Shown: positions 28,189 through 38,047 of the stretch, piece by piece
Layout: every line of letters begins with the position of its first letter
Numbering within the stretch: the first letter of the stretch is position 1
Assembly: GCF_017115105.1 (NCBI RefSeq)
Contig: NZ_JABXKH010000147.1
Span: forward strand, 1-64,000
From: Nostoc sp. NMS2
GTDB lineage: Bacteria; Cyanobacteriota; Cyanobacteriia; Cyanobacteriales; Nostocaceae
DNA length: 64,000 nt
Direction: 5' to 3'
Translations under genes and position numbers: made by a program
The notes under the pieces: generated by a model
What the model was told of the DNA's origin: nothing
The model's input: the letters and a program-made list of their open reading frames with translations, nothing else
Databases searched by the model: none

Positions 28189-29472
28189 CTACTTCGCGCT
28201 AACCACTTTATGACCGATATCTCTCCGGTAATATATGCCCTCAAACTGAATATATTTTATTCCTGAGTATGCTTGGGCGATCGCTTGCTCAAAATTTTCT
28301 CCGATTCCAGTCACATTTAATACTCGACCCCCATCTGTAACGACTTCTTGGTGCTGGTTCAATTTTGTACCTGCATGAAATACAGTCGCTCCTGTTACCT
28401 CTGCGTCGCTAATACCAGTAATGACATTACCTTTCTCATATTCTCCGGGATAACCACCGGAAGCGGCAACGACAGTAGCAGATGCTCCTTTTTTCCAAGC
28501 AATGGGCGGTAATTCACTTAATCGCTGCTGTACACAGGCTAGAAGTAACTCTTCTAGGGGTGTTTCTAATAATGGCAAAATCACCTGGGTTTCTGGATCG
28601 CCGAAGCGACAGTTAAATTCTAAAACCTTCAAGTCGCCATCGGGTGCAATCATTAACCCAGCATACAGCACACCCCGATAATCAATGCCTTTAGCTCGTA
28701 AGGTTGCGATCGCTCTTTCTAACACTTCTGTTTGAATCCGTGCCATCAACTCTGGTGTCGCAATGGGTGCTGGGCTATATGCTCCCATACCACCAGTATT
28801 CTCGCCTGTATCGCCGTCACCAATCCGCTTATGGTCTTGAGCGGGCAGCAAGGGTCGAATCGTTAAACCATCCGTTAATGCTAAAACTGATACCTCTTGC
28901 CCAATTAAACATTCTTCAATGACGACAAATTCACCAGCACTACCAAATTGTCCCTGAAAAATCGCATCAACGGCACTTTCTGCCTGTGCAACTGTTTCAG
29001 CTACTATCACACCCTTACCAGCTGCCAAGCCATCAGCTTTAACGACAATTGGCGCTCCCTGAGACTTGACATAAGATTTTGCTGCACCTGCCTCCGTAAA
29101 TACCGCAGCCCGCGCCGTCGGAATCCCTGCTTCTTGCATCAGAGCTTTTGCCCAAGCTTTACTCGCTTCAATTTGCGCTCCCGCTCTGACTGGGCCAAAT
29201 ACCATCAATCCTTTATCTTGAAGATAATCTGTGATTCCCTTAGACAGAGGTACTTCTGGCCCAACTACTACTAAATTTATCCCATGTTCTAGAGCATATC
29301 GGCTGATGCCTTCAAAATCATCTACTCCAAGGGGCAAGTTCTGGCAACGTTCCATACTTGCTGTTCCCCCATTCCCTGGTACACAGACAACTTGCTCAAT
29401 TTGCTTAGATTGCAACAGTTTCCATGCCAGAGCGTGTTCGCGCCCTCCATTACCTACAACTAAAACTTTCAC
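28189..29472 (-). CDS. purD: phosphoribosylamine-glycine ligase
   Basis: A 427-aa ATP-grasp enzyme joining glycine to phosphoribosylamine in purine synthesis. The N-terminal VKVLVVGNGGREHALAWKL and the ATP-grasp motifs (VVKADGLAAGKGVIVA, EFNCRFGDPETQ) are diagnostic. The frame is open to an ATG at 29550, but the GTG at 29472 gives the normal protein length and has a GAGGAAAT ribosome site directly upstream. The extra N-terminal 26 residues do not resemble PurD. It is not clustered with other pur genes. Confidence 0.96.
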   Translation of the reverse strand: MKVLVVGNGGREHALAWKLLQSKQIEQVVCVPGNGGTASMERCQNLPLGVDDFEGISRYALEHGINLVVVGPEVPLSKGITDYLQDKGLMVFGPVRAGAQIEASKAWAKALMQEAGIPTARAAVFTEAGAAKSYVKSQGAPIVVKADGLAAGKGVIVAETVAQAESAVDAIFQGQFGSAGEFVVIEECLIGQEVSVLALTDGLTIRPLLPAQDHKRIGDGDTGENTGGMGAYSPAPIATPELMARIQTEVLERAIATLRAKGIDYRGVLYAGLMIAPDGDLKVLEFNCRFGDPETQVILPLLETPLEELLLACVQQRLSELPPIAWKKGASATVVAASGGYPGEYEKGNVITGISDAEVTGATVFHAGTKLNQHQEVVTDGGRVLNVTGIGENFEQAIAQAYSGIKYIQFEGIYYRRDIGHKVVSAK

Positions 29473-29801
29473 TGATTTCCTCGTGCGTCCCTTGCGAAAC
29501 GAGAATACCCTATTCGGCTCTCGCGGATCAATTTTTTCACCAATTATCACACTTGTGCAAGCCCCCTGATGACCAGAAGGCAGGGAAAGGGGAGAAAGAA
29601 TTATCTACAGCAGTTTTCCTTTGTATGAAGTGCAAATCTACGGGGTTTGAGTTTAATTACAAGTATATTCATTTAAGTAATACTTATGTTTAAAACAGTA
29701 TAATAATTGATGAAAAATCAAGCTTAAGTAATGACGATTATTGATTATAAGTACTAACCTGTGAATATAGAAATTTATGAAAATAACAAAAAATAGCTAA
29801 C

Positions 29802-30749
29802 ATGGCTAAAATTATCGTTACTGGAGCAGCCGGCTTTATTGGTTCTCACCTCGTAGACATCTTGCTACAACAAGGGGAAGAAGTAATTGGGATTGATGAA
29901 TTCAATGATTATTACGATCCCATGTTAAAGCGCAAGAATGTTGCACACTTACATAGCTCACCTAGTTTTAAATTAATCGAAGCAGATATTCAGTTTTTAG
30001 ATTGGCAGGAACTCTTAAAAGATGTTGATGTCGTTTACCATCAAGCAGCACAAGCAGGTGTCAGGGCAAGTTGGGGTAAGGCTTTTCGAGGTTACACAGA
30101 ACGAAATATTAATGCTACGCAAGTTTTGCTAGAAGCAGCTAAAGATGCAAAACATTTGAAAAGATTAGTGTTTGCTTCTTCGTCAAGTGTATATGGTGAT
30201 GCAGAAACTTTACCGACTCACGAAGGAATTTGCCCTGAACCTGTTTCTCCTTACGGTATTACTAAGCTAGCGGCTGAAACTTTGTGCAGACTCTATTACA
30301 AAAACTTTGGTGTGCCATCTGTATCATTGCGGTATTTCACAGTCTATGGCCCCAAACAACGCCCAGATATGGCATTTCATAAGTTCTTTAAATCCATTTT
30401 GCAGGATGAGGCAATTCCTATTTACGGCGATGGACAGCAAACGCGGGAGTTTACATTTGTTAGTGATATCATCGCCGCCAATTTAGCCGCCGCTTCCGCA
30501 CCCCAAGCAGTGGGAGAAATCTTTAATATCGGTGGTGGTAGCAGAGTAGTTTTAGCAGAAGTCTTAGATACGATTGAAGAAATTGTTGGGAAACCAATCA
30601 AAAGAAACCACATAGAAAAAGCGATGGGAGATGCACGCCACACTGCTGCTGATGTATCTAAAGCGCAGAAGATTCTAGGATATCAGCCACAAGTTTCTCT
30701 CAGAGAGGGTTTGACGCAGGAATGGCAGTGGATTAAGTCGTTGTATTAA
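29802..30749 (+). CDS. NAD-dependent sugar-nucleotide epimerase/dehydratase (GalE-like, extended SDR)
   Basis: A 315-aa enzyme with the NAD motif TGAAGFIGSHL (residues 7-17), the catalytic triad region SSSSVYG and YGITK (Tyr-x3-Lys), and the substrate loop REFTFVSDIIAAN. It likely interconverts UDP-glucose/galactose or UDP-uronic acids for polysaccharide synthesis; which one cannot be told. It is monocistronic, divergent from purD and convergent with modA. Confidence 0.9.
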   Translation: MAKIIVTGAAGFIGSHLVDILLQQGEEVIGIDEFNDYYDPMLKRKNVAHLHSSPSFKLIEADIQFLDWQELLKDVDVVYHQAAQAGVRASWGKAFRGYTERNINATQVLLEAAKDAKHLKRLVFASSSSVYGDAETLPTHEGICPEPVSPYGITKLAAETLCRLYYKNFGVPSVSLRYFTVYGPKQRPDMAFHKFFKSILQDEAIPIYGDGQQTREFTFVSDIIAANLAAASAPQAVGEIFNIGGGSRVVLAEVLDTIEEIVGKPIKRNHIEKAMGDARHTAADVSKAQKILGYQPQVSLREGLTQEWQWIKSLY

Positions 30750-30966
30750 AGGGAATTGGGCATTGGGCACTTGTACTGCCCTTCGACTACGCTCAGGAAC
30801 CGCGAAGTCGAAGTATTGGGAATTGGTTATTTTCCTTTATTTAGAACTTACCCAAAAAAATCCCCCAACCCGTCAAAAGGGGTTGGGGGGAATTTACAAG
30901 TGCCTCAAGTCAAAGCGAAACACTTTTTAAACAACCTCTTAAGCTATTTGCTGTCTGCATTCTTCT
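30750..30966. other. intergenic region with repeat fragments
   Basis: Contains a CCCCCAACCCGTCAAAAGGGGTTGGGGG hairpin at about 30863-30891 and a single end of the MITE type found at 23241-23400. No gene seen. Confidence 0.7.
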
Positions 30967-31761
30967 TCAACGCACAAGAAACCCATATTTTTTTAGTACA
31001 GTCTTGGCTTCACTGCCAGATAAAAACTGGATAAACTCTTTAGCTGCTGGAATATTTTTACTGCTTTTAACTACTGCCATTGGATAGACAATCGGTGAGT
31101 GAAACTTATCGTCAGCAGCAACTACGACTTTTACCTTGTTGGAAATTTTGGCATCAGTTGCATAAACTAAACCTGCTTCAGCGTTACCACTTTCTACTGC
31201 TGCCAAAACTTGACGCACGTTGTTAGCAAAGACTAATTTAGACTTTACCCGATCATAAAGTTTCAATTTCTTTAAAACTTGCTCCCCATATTGACCGGCG
31301 GGTACACTTCTAGGTTCACCGATCGCAATTTTTTTAATCTTACTATCTGTTAAATTGTAGAAACTACTAATGCCAACAACATCCTGAGCCACAATCAAGA
31401 CTAGACGGTTATTTGCCAAGTTAGTACGGCTACCTGTTACCAAAAGTCCTTTTTGTTCTAGGGCATCCACTTGCTTTTTGCCAGCAGAAATAAAGATATC
31501 TGCTGGGGCACCTTGCTCTATCTGTTGTTGCAAGGCACCAGAAGCCCCAAAATTATAAGTAATGTTGACATCTGATTTACTTTGTTGGTACAAAGGCTTA
31601 ATTTCCTCTAGTGCCTCTTTTAAGCTGGCGGCTGCGGAGACGAGGATAGTGGTGTTTGACTGTGCTATTACAGGAGAAGGATTAACTAACGGTAAACCAA
31701 TTGCCAGGAGCAAACCAGCAACTGCTATACCCAGTAAGCCAAAAATTTGTCTTCTTTTCAT
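30967..31761 (-). CDS. modA: molybdate ABC transporter, periplasmic binding protein
   Basis: A 264-aa exported protein with an N-terminal Arg-rich signal peptide (MKRRQIFGLLGIAVAGLLLA...VIAQ). The mature part has family features: LVSAAASLKEALEEI, FNFGASGALQQQIEQGAPADIFISA (phonetically YNFGASG in this protein), VGEP-like GEPRSVPAGQYGEQVL and GNAEAGLVYATDA. It binds molybdate or tungstate for uptake. No modB/modC gene is adjacent, so the permease must be encoded elsewhere. Confidence 0.93.
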   Translation of the reverse strand: MKRRQIFGLLGIAVAGLLLAIGLPLVNPSPVIAQSNTTILVSAAASLKEALEEIKPLYQQSKSDVNITYNFGASGALQQQIEQGAPADIFISAGKKQVDALEQKGLLVTGSRTNLANNRLVLIVAQDVVGISSFYNLTDSKIKKIAIGEPRSVPAGQYGEQVLKKLKLYDRVKSKLVFANNVRQVLAAVESGNAEAGLVYATDAKISNKVKVVVAADDKFHSPIVYPMAVVKSSKNIPAAKEFIQFLSGSEAKTVLKKYGFLVR

Positions 31762-32077
31762 AGAAAAGGCGTTTGAGAGGTTTCTTCCATAAAATTGATT
31801 CTAGGTAAAATAATACCAAATATACCAATATGTAACCAACTATATCGGTAATTACTTTTTTCCTTAGCGTTCTAGATGACTTAACTCATAAGCAAGAATC
31901 TAGCGACTCAAACGCATCCGTAATTGCAAAACTGCATTCTGAGAAAAGCGAATCACGCCCTTATAGAAGAAATTTTATATCTTACAGTTAAAAACTTCTG
32001 GAAGATCGCGGTAAGCTAGTTGGAATTACAACTGATTGTGCCAATAGATTGTCAAATTAGCTGCTCAGTCTTCTGGG
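31762..32077. other. divergent intergenic region, modA/hpnP-like
   Basis: 316 bp between divergent starts, presumably containing both promoters. No repeat, riboswitch or ORF recognised. Confidence 0.6.
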
Positions 32078-33745
32078 GTGAAATTTGCGATGACTGTGAA
32101 TCTGAAGTCTTTAGAGAACCCAACTTATATAGCGGCCGATTCCAAAACCGCTTCTAACACTAAGAGAACCAGCTACGTTCCCTCGAACCATCGACGCATT
32201 CTTTGCATTTTTCCTAAGTACAGCCGCTCATTTGGTACTTTTCATTACGCTTACCCACTCATGGGTAATGTCCGGGCTTTTATGCCACCGCAAGGTATTT
32301 TAATTGTGGCTGCCTACTTACCTCAAGAATGGGAAGTGCGGTTTATTGATGAGAATGTCAAATCAGCAACCAGGGCTGATTATCAATGGGCTGATGTGGT
32401 AATTGTGAGTGGAATGCATATCCAAAAACCACAGATTAATCAAATTAATGAACTTGCCCATCGAGCCGGGAAAATTACAGTGGTGGGTGGTCCTTCGGTA
32501 TCTGGGTGTCCAGAATATTATCCTGAATTTGACATTTTACATTTGGGTGAGTTGGGTGATGCTAGCGATCGCATGATCGAGTATCTAGACCAAAACTTGG
32601 AACATCCTCAAACCCAAATCCGCTTTGAAACTAAGGAACGTTTACCTTTAACAGAGTTTCCAACTCCAGCTTATCATTTGCTGAATATCGATGATTATTT
32701 TCTGGCAAATGTGCAATTTTCTAGTGGTTGCCCTTATCGCTGCGAGTTTTGTGATATTCCAGAACTCTATGGCAACAGTCCCCGGATGAAAACACCAGAG
32801 CAAGTGGTTGCCGAGCTAGATGCAATGCGACAATCTGGCAATTTGGGGGCAGTGTATTTTGTCGATGATAACTTTGTTGGCGATCGCCGCGCTGCGATGA
32901 AGTTACTTCCTCACCTCATTGACTGGCAAAAACGCAATGGCTACCCCATCCAGTTTGCCTGTGAAGCAACTCTCAATCTAGCTCAAAGTCCAAAACTGCT
33001 AGAGATGATGCGCGAAGCCTATTTCTGCACAATCTTTTGTGGTATCGAAACACCTGAACCAGATGCTCTCCATGCTATTTCCAAAGATCAAAATCTGAGT
33101 ATGCCAATCTTAAAGGCAATTCAGGTTTTAAATAGCTATGGCATGGAAGTAGTATCAGGAATCATCATCGGGTTAGATACAGATACACCAGAAACAGCAG
33201 ACCGAATTCTCGAATTTATTCGGGCATCCCAAATTCCCATGTTGACAATTAATCTACTTCATGCATTGCCTAGAACTCCGTTATGGCGGAGGTTAGAAGC
33301 AGAAGGACGACTCGTATTTGATGAAAGCCGCGAATCAAATATTGAGTTTTTAATGCCCTACGAGCAAGTTGTCGAGATGTGGCGGCGCTGCATCACAACT
33401 GCTTATGAGCCAGAATTTTTATATGAGCGGTTTGCTTACAACATGGAACACACCTATCCAAATCGCATCGAAGTACCTAACAGTCCTGCTCGCGCTTCTG
33501 GGGCTAATATTCGCAAAGGTTTAACTTATTTAACTAATATTTTGCTGCGGATAGGCATATTTAGTAACTATCGTCAGACTTTCTGGAAAATGGCCAAGCC
33601 AGCGCTGAAAGCAGGTGATATTGAAAACTTGATTCACGTCGGACTTGTAGGACATCATTTGATTAAGTTTGCACAAGATTGTTCCAAAAACGAAGAATCG
33701 GCTTCGTTTTATTCGCAAAAAATCCTTACTAAAGTTCGTAGCTAA
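32078..33745 (+). CDS. hpnP: B12-binding radical SAM methylase, HpnP-like (hopanoid C-2 methylase candidate)
   Basis: A 555-aa protein with an N-terminal cobalamin-binding-like domain (about 45-185), a radical SAM core with the 4Fe-4S motif C218-x3-C222-x2-C225 in SSGCPYRCEFCDIPELYG, and a DUF4070-type C-terminal region. YPLMGNVRAFMPPQGILIVA near the N-terminus and NLLHALPRTPLWRRLEAEGR match what I recall of HpnP, which methylates hopanoids at C-2. Other DUF4070 radical SAM proteins exist, so the substrate is inferred. The start at ATG 32090 is an alternative 4 codons downstream. No hopanoid genes are adjacent. Confidence 0.75.
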   Translation: MKFAMTVNLKSLENPTYIAADSKTASNTKRTSYVPSNHRRILCIFPKYSRSFGTFHYAYPLMGNVRAFMPPQGILIVAAYLPQEWEVRFIDENVKSATRADYQWADVVIVSGMHIQKPQINQINELAHRAGKITVVGGPSVSGCPEYYPEFDILHLGELGDASDRMIEYLDQNLEHPQTQIRFETKERLPLTEFPTPAYHLLNIDDYFLANVQFSSGCPYRCEFCDIPELYGNSPRMKTPEQVVAELDAMRQSGNLGAVYFVDDNFVGDRRAAMKLLPHLIDWQKRNGYPIQFACEATLNLAQSPKLLEMMREAYFCTIFCGIETPEPDALHAISKDQNLSMPILKAIQVLNSYGMEVVSGIIIGLDTDTPETADRILEFIRASQIPMLTINLLHALPRTPLWRRLEAEGRLVFDESRESNIEFLMPYEQVVEMWRRCITTAYEPEFLYERFAYNMEHTYPNRIEVPNSPARASGANIRKGLTYLTNILLRIGIFSNYRQTFWKMAKPALKAGDIENLIHVGLVGHHLIKFAQDCSKNEESASFYSQKILTKVRS

Positions 33746-34180
33746 ACCAATTCGCAATTCGCAATTACGTTTTGTGACGGGGATTTAGACCCCGACACTT
33801 TCACGCGCTGCTTGATAGAAGCAGGGGACTTAAACCCATGAACTAGGTTAATAAGCTAAAAGTTTTGGCTCTTCAGTACTTGCTATGCTAAATACGTCTG
33901 TAAATTAGCTTAAAACCCTTGCTGGGCAATAATAACAGCTGTTATTCTTAGCGTTTGAGGCAAGATTTTTGAAATTGAAGCTATAAATCCCTGTAAGGCT
34001 TGATTTTCAAGGCAAGTGACGGACTTTAATTAAAAGTTCAGCATAATACGTACTGAAGAACCAAAGTTTTTTAACGATAAATTATTCGTAATTCATAATA
34101 TTCCCTCGTTCCCGTGTTTCACATGGAAACGAGGAATCCCCAATGAATTACGAATTACGAATTACGAATTACGAATTATT
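33746..34180. other. intergenic region with heptamer repeats
   Basis: Contains a GGGGATTTAGACCCC hairpin at about 33779-33793 and AATTACG repeats at 34141-34173. No gene seen. Confidence 0.65.
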
Positions 34181-34636
34181 TTAACAGGGCATCAAAGTAT
34201 TCAATCTCCCCAATACAGCCATATCTTCTGCATCTAACTCCGTCGGAATGCCACTGCGAATCAATTCCGAAAAGTCTTCGTTGGGAACCATGACAGTCAA
34301 GGTATACAAACGAGTAGAACCAGTATTTTTAATCAAATGAGTCCCAGTGGGAGGCACTAATAAACTATCTCCAGCTTTGATCGTGGCACTCTTGCCGTCA
34401 CACATTGCGATCGCTTCCCCTTTGAGGACAAAAAACATTTCCACTGCCCACTGATGGCGATTTGGTGGTGTTTGTCCACCGACATCAAAAATTTCTATAC
34501 AGCAAGTCAAGGAAGTATTAGCATTTGTCGAATCGAAGATAATTGCTAATCGATTAGAGTCATTGGGACTAATGCGATATACTTGGTAATCTTTGGGAGA
34601 TTTGATAACCGGAATTATACAACGAGTAGCGTACAT
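34181..34636 (-). CDS. cupin-domain protein
   Basis: A 151-aa small beta-barrel protein. Cupin motif 1 is seen around PNRHQWAVEMFFVLKGEAIAMCDG (metal-ligand His/Glu) and motif 2 around PTGTHLIKNTGS. Function is open: it could be a binding or regulatory protein or an enzyme. It lies next to, and on the same strand as, the cysteine hydrolase gene downstream of position 35651, 235 bp apart, and may belong to the same catabolic group. Confidence 0.82.
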   Translation of the reverse strand: MYATRCIIPVIKSPKDYQVYRISPNDSNRLAIIFDSTNANTSLTCCIEIFDVGGQTPPNRHQWAVEMFFVLKGEAIAMCDGKSATIKAGDSLLVPPTGTHLIKNTGSTRLYTLTVMVPNEDFSELIRSGIPTELDAEDMAVLGRLNTLMPC

Positions 34637-34871
34637 TTATTTATCCCCTCTAAAGTGAGCGATGGGTATGAAAATTCCTCAAATCCAAGTCTTGAATTAC
34701 AGAATTTTAGATTTTAGATTTTGGATAACGGAATTGAATAATTCAAAAATGTCTGATAACAAGCGGATTCAAACGCGAGAACAAATCTAACATCTCAAGT
34801 TCTTTATCGAAGTAAAGAGCATTCATACATGGAATCAATCTAAAATCCAAAATCCAAAATCCAAAATTGAT

Positions 34872-35651
34872 TCACTCCTCACTCTTTTGCAGCGTTGTTA
34901 AAATCTCTTGGGAGTCAGTGACAAAACCGAAGCATTGTTTAACATTGTACAACGTTGCTAGCCAACAATATTCAGGCGAAGTAGTAGCGCTACAATCTTT
35001 AACTAACACGCAGTCATATCCTAAGAAGTTGGCATCACATAAGGTAGTTAGCACGCATTGATCGGCATTAACACCAGCAAAAAATAATGTTGTACTTCCC
35101 AGATTCCGCAAGATACTATCTAATGGGGTATCCCAAAATCCACTCATGCGATATTTGTCCACACGAATATCTTCAGGAAGCTGTTCTAGTTCATCTACTA
35201 CTGCCGCAGCCCAACTACCCGCCATCAGTACTCTAGCACCATTGCTTGGTAGTGGATCGCCTAATCCCACGCCTGCCCCTGTGGGGTTATAGACATGACG
35301 CGAAGCAGCACTAATATTGAGCAAGTCGGGACGATTCCCCCAATTTATCCAAATGACTGGAACACCCACATCACGAAGTTCTGGAAGTAAGTTATTCAAA
35401 GGTTTAATAGGCTGACGCGCTGGAGTTACATCCACGCCAATATGCGCCAACCAGCCATCAGGGTGACAGAAGTCGTTTTGCATATCAATGACGAGGATAG
35501 CGGCTTTTGCCAAGTCTAAGCGCAGAGTTTTAGTTTCTGTTGATAAAATAACGGGTTGTGGGGGTTTTTGAGGACGAGTGATATCTGCGATCGCATCATT
35601 CACTGTCCACGCATTTGGTGAGACTCCCAATGTCCGAAAAGGCAAATTCAT
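34872..35651 (-). CDS. isochorismatase-family cysteine hydrolase
   Basis: A 259-aa amidase-like hydrolase. The catalytic Asp is in AAILVIDMQNDFCHPDG, the Lys in RVDKYRMSGFWDT, and the nucleophile Cys in FAGVNADQCVLTTLCDANFLGYD. This triad is that of the nicotinamidase/biuret/ureidoacrylate amidohydrolase group. It is divergent from the amidohydrolase gene with 81 bp between starts, suggesting shared control and a joint pathway for a nitrogenous ring or amide compound. Confidence 0.88.
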   Translation of the reverse strand: MNLPFRTLGVSPNAWTVNDAIADITRPQKPPQPVILSTETKTLRLDLAKAAILVIDMQNDFCHPDGWLAHIGVDVTPARQPIKPLNNLLPELRDVGVPVIWINWGNRPDLLNISAASRHVYNPTGAGVGLGDPLPSNGARVLMAGSWAAAVVDELEQLPEDIRVDKYRMSGFWDTPLDSILRNLGSTTLFFAGVNADQCVLTTLCDANFLGYDCVLVKDCSATTSPEYCWLATLYNVKQCFGFVTDSQEILTTLQKSEE

Positions 35652-35732
35652 AAAATTGCAATACCTAACACCATTTTCTATTTTGTAACTTGAAATTCAG
35701 TTGAAAATACAATTACTTAATTAAGGTTAAAT

Positions 35733-37133
35733 ATGGTAAATTTCACCATTCAGAATGTTTTAATTGCCGTCAGTGATGATTATGCGACGGTAGATGTACA
35801 GATTGTAGATGGGGCAATTGCAGCCATTGCCCCCAATCTACCAGTAATCGGCACTGTCATAGATGGCAAAAATAAGCTGCTGCTACCTGGCTTTTTCAAC
35901 GCCCACACCCACTCATCAGAGATGTGGCAACGGGGAATCATGTCAGTTTTGCCTTTAGAATTATGGTTGGCGGAACTGTATGATTTTGCCCCCCTCGACA
36001 CTGAACAGGTTTATCTCAGTGCCTTGGGTACTGCGGTAGAAACCTTGCTTTCTGGCGGGACGAGTGTAGTAGATCACCTGGTGTTAATTCCCGGACTTGA
36101 GTTAGAAACGATCGCAATTGCCACTCGCGCTTACAGAGAAGTTGGGATTCGCGCCTTTATCGCCCCTTTAATTCAAGATGAATCCCTTAGCGCAGGGATT
36201 CCATCTGGAGAATCAGTAAAAACTCATGAACCTTATCATCGCTCAACTGCGGCAACATTGGAAATTATCGAAGAGGCGGTGAGACAGTTTCATCGCCCAG
36301 ATGAAGGTGTAAATATTTTAGTTGCACCAACGGGGATACAATTGTGTACTGATGCTTTATTTGCGGGATGTATCGAGTTAAGCGATCGCTACAATCTTTG
36401 TCGTCACTCACACTTACTCGAAACCAGGGCACAGGAAAAACTCGCCCAAGAAAAGTACGGTTGTACTGCTGTGGAACATTTGAAAAGAATTGGGTTTTTG
36501 AGCGATCGCACAACACTAGCTCATTGTGTTTGGTTAAATAATGCTGATATAGATATTCTCGCCGAAACTCAATCTACAGTTGTTCATAATCCCTTAAGTA
36601 ATCTGCGTTTAGGCAGTGGCATTGCCCCGATTTTAAAATATCGCCAAGCTGGGATAAATGTAACTTTTGGTTGTGATGGTGCTTCAAGTAATGACTCCCA
36701 AGATTTGTTAGAAGCCATTAAAATTGGTTCTATTTTACATAACGTTACAGACTCAGATTATCAACACTGGATTACGCCCAGACAAGCGGTAGAAATGGCA
36801 TCTTTTGGAGGTGCAAAAGGATTAAATCTTGCAGATAAACTCGGTTCTCTCAGTGTGGGCAAACAAGCAGATTTAGTCCTTTATGACCTCACCAATTTAT
36901 CATTACTTCCCCGGACAGATCCTATTGGTTTATTAGTTTTAGGTCGTCCTAGTAATGTTGTTGATAGTGTTTGGGTTAATGGCAAGCAAATTGTTGCTGA
37001 TGGTAAAGTTACCACGATTAATGTTGATGAACTGCGGCAAGAATTATTTAATCGCAGTCAATGGGAGACAAAGCGGAAATCTCAAACAGTCGCGCAAATT
37101 GAAGCACATTATCGCACAGTTATGGGATTGTAA
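35733..37133 (+). CDS. amidohydrolase (cytosine/guanine/chlorohydrolase-type deaminase family)
   Basis: A 466-aa metal-dependent hydrolase. The metal-binding HTHSSEMW (residues about 57-64), the His in RHSHLLETRAQE, the HCVWLN region and the Asp in FGCDGASSNDSQDLLE follow the subtype III deaminase pattern (TrzN, guanine deaminase, SAH deaminase group). The beta-sandwich end LGSLSVGKQADLVLYDL is typical. The substrate is probably an aminated or halogenated ring. It is transcribed divergently from the cysteine hydrolase. Confidence 0.88.
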   Translation: MVNFTIQNVLIAVSDDYATVDVQIVDGAIAAIAPNLPVIGTVIDGKNKLLLPGFFNAHTHSSEMWQRGIMSVLPLELWLAELYDFAPLDTEQVYLSALGTAVETLLSGGTSVVDHLVLIPGLELETIAIATRAYREVGIRAFIAPLIQDESLSAGIPSGESVKTHEPYHRSTAATLEIIEEAVRQFHRPDEGVNILVAPTGIQLCTDALFAGCIELSDRYNLCRHSHLLETRAQEKLAQEKYGCTAVEHLKRIGFLSDRTTLAHCVWLNNADIDILAETQSTVVHNPLSNLRLGSGIAPILKYRQAGINVTFGCDGASSNDSQDLLEAIKIGSILHNVTDSDYQHWITPRQAVEMASFGGAKGLNLADKLGSLSVGKQADLVLYDLTNLSLLPRTDPIGLLVLGRPSNVVDSVWVNGKQIVADGKVTTINVDELRQELFNRSQWETKRKSQTVAQIEAHYRTVMGL

Positions 37134-37266
37134 AAAACAGGTTGATTTTGCCTAACTAGCAGCCTCCAGTTTGTTCTCTTTAGTACTGTAAGTAGTTCAC
37201 ATAGCTGCTGATTGCTGAGTTTGCTAGAATATTTCGCAGAGGCTGAATGCCAAAGGAAGTAGCTCT

Positions 37267-37521
37267 ATGCCAATTGTCATTACCCTTAGTCCAGAATTAG
37301 AAGCATTACTACGCGACAAAGCTGCTCGGCAAGGTCAAGATGTTAGTCTTGTAGCCTCTGAGTTGCTTACCAGTTTCCTAGAGTGGGAAGTACAAGAATC
37401 AGAGGCAGCTATAAAGGGGATTCAACAAGGATTAGATGATTTTGAGGCAGGACGGTTCCGGTCTTTTCATGAGTTTGCCCAAGAACAGCGTCGCAAGTAT
37501 AATCTGCCAGCTGATTCATGA
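37267..37521 (+). CDS. probable antitoxin of a ParE/RelE-type TA module
   Basis: An 84-aa protein. The N-terminus (VITLSPELEALLRDKAARQGQD) resembles a ribbon-helix-helix/CopG-type DNA-binding segment and the C-terminus is acidic and toxin-contacting in style. Its TGA stop overlaps the ATG of the toxin gene (ATGA), as is typical of TA operons. Confidence 0.8.
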   Translation: MPIVITLSPELEALLRDKAARQGQDVSLVASELLTSFLEWEVQESEAAIKGIQQGLDDFEAGRFRSFHEFAQEQRRKYNLPADS

Positions 37522-37865
37522 AATATCGCATCGAAATTTCTAGTGTGGCGGAATTTGAAGCAGATAGTGCCTTCGTACGGTTGTCCCAAGTCATATCCCC
37601 TTCAAGAGCAAGTCAATGGTATGCAGAATTGCTGCAAGCAATTGATTCTTTGTCTCAAATGCCGAAGCGCTGTCCTTTAGCTCCAGAGAATGAGTATTTT
37701 AGCCAAGAGATTCGACAACTACTTTATGGTCGAGGACGCAACTCATACCGCATCCTTTTCACTATTTTGGATGGACAAGAAGCATCTACAGTGCGTATTC
37801 TGCACATTCGACATGCTGCACAGCAAATCCTTGGTGAAGATCCTGATGAACCCAACGCCACTTAA
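37518..37865 (+). CDS. ParE/RelE-superfamily toxin
   Basis: A 115-aa protein: KYRIEISSVAEFEADSAFVRL, WYAELLQAIDSLSQMPKRCPLAPE and YRILFTILDGQEASTVRILHIRHAAQ follow the RelE/ParE fold pattern. It is translationally coupled to the antitoxin by a 4-bp ATGA overlap. The target (mRNA at the ribosome or gyrase) cannot be decided from sequence. Confidence 0.85.
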   Translation: MKYRIEISSVAEFEADSAFVRLSQVISPSRASQWYAELLQAIDSLSQMPKRCPLAPENEYFSQEIRQLLYGRGRNSYRILFTILDGQEASTVRILHIRHAAQQILGEDPDEPNAT

Positions 37866-38047
37866 CAAATCACTGCACCCGATCGCCTATGCATACTATA
37901 CCTGGTAAATTATTGGTGTTTGCGATCGCTAATTTCTTGTTTACAGGATAAAAACTCTAGTAATTGACTACAAAGCCACAAAACAAGGCAGATTTTTGTG
38001 TATGCTTTGTGTCCAAGTGCCTTAGCGATACCTTTTGGGGAGTAAAC

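Noticed and set aside
29473-29550. N-terminal extension of PurD from ATG 29550
   Set aside because: The GTG at 29472 has a ribosome site and gives the normal PurD length and N-terminus.
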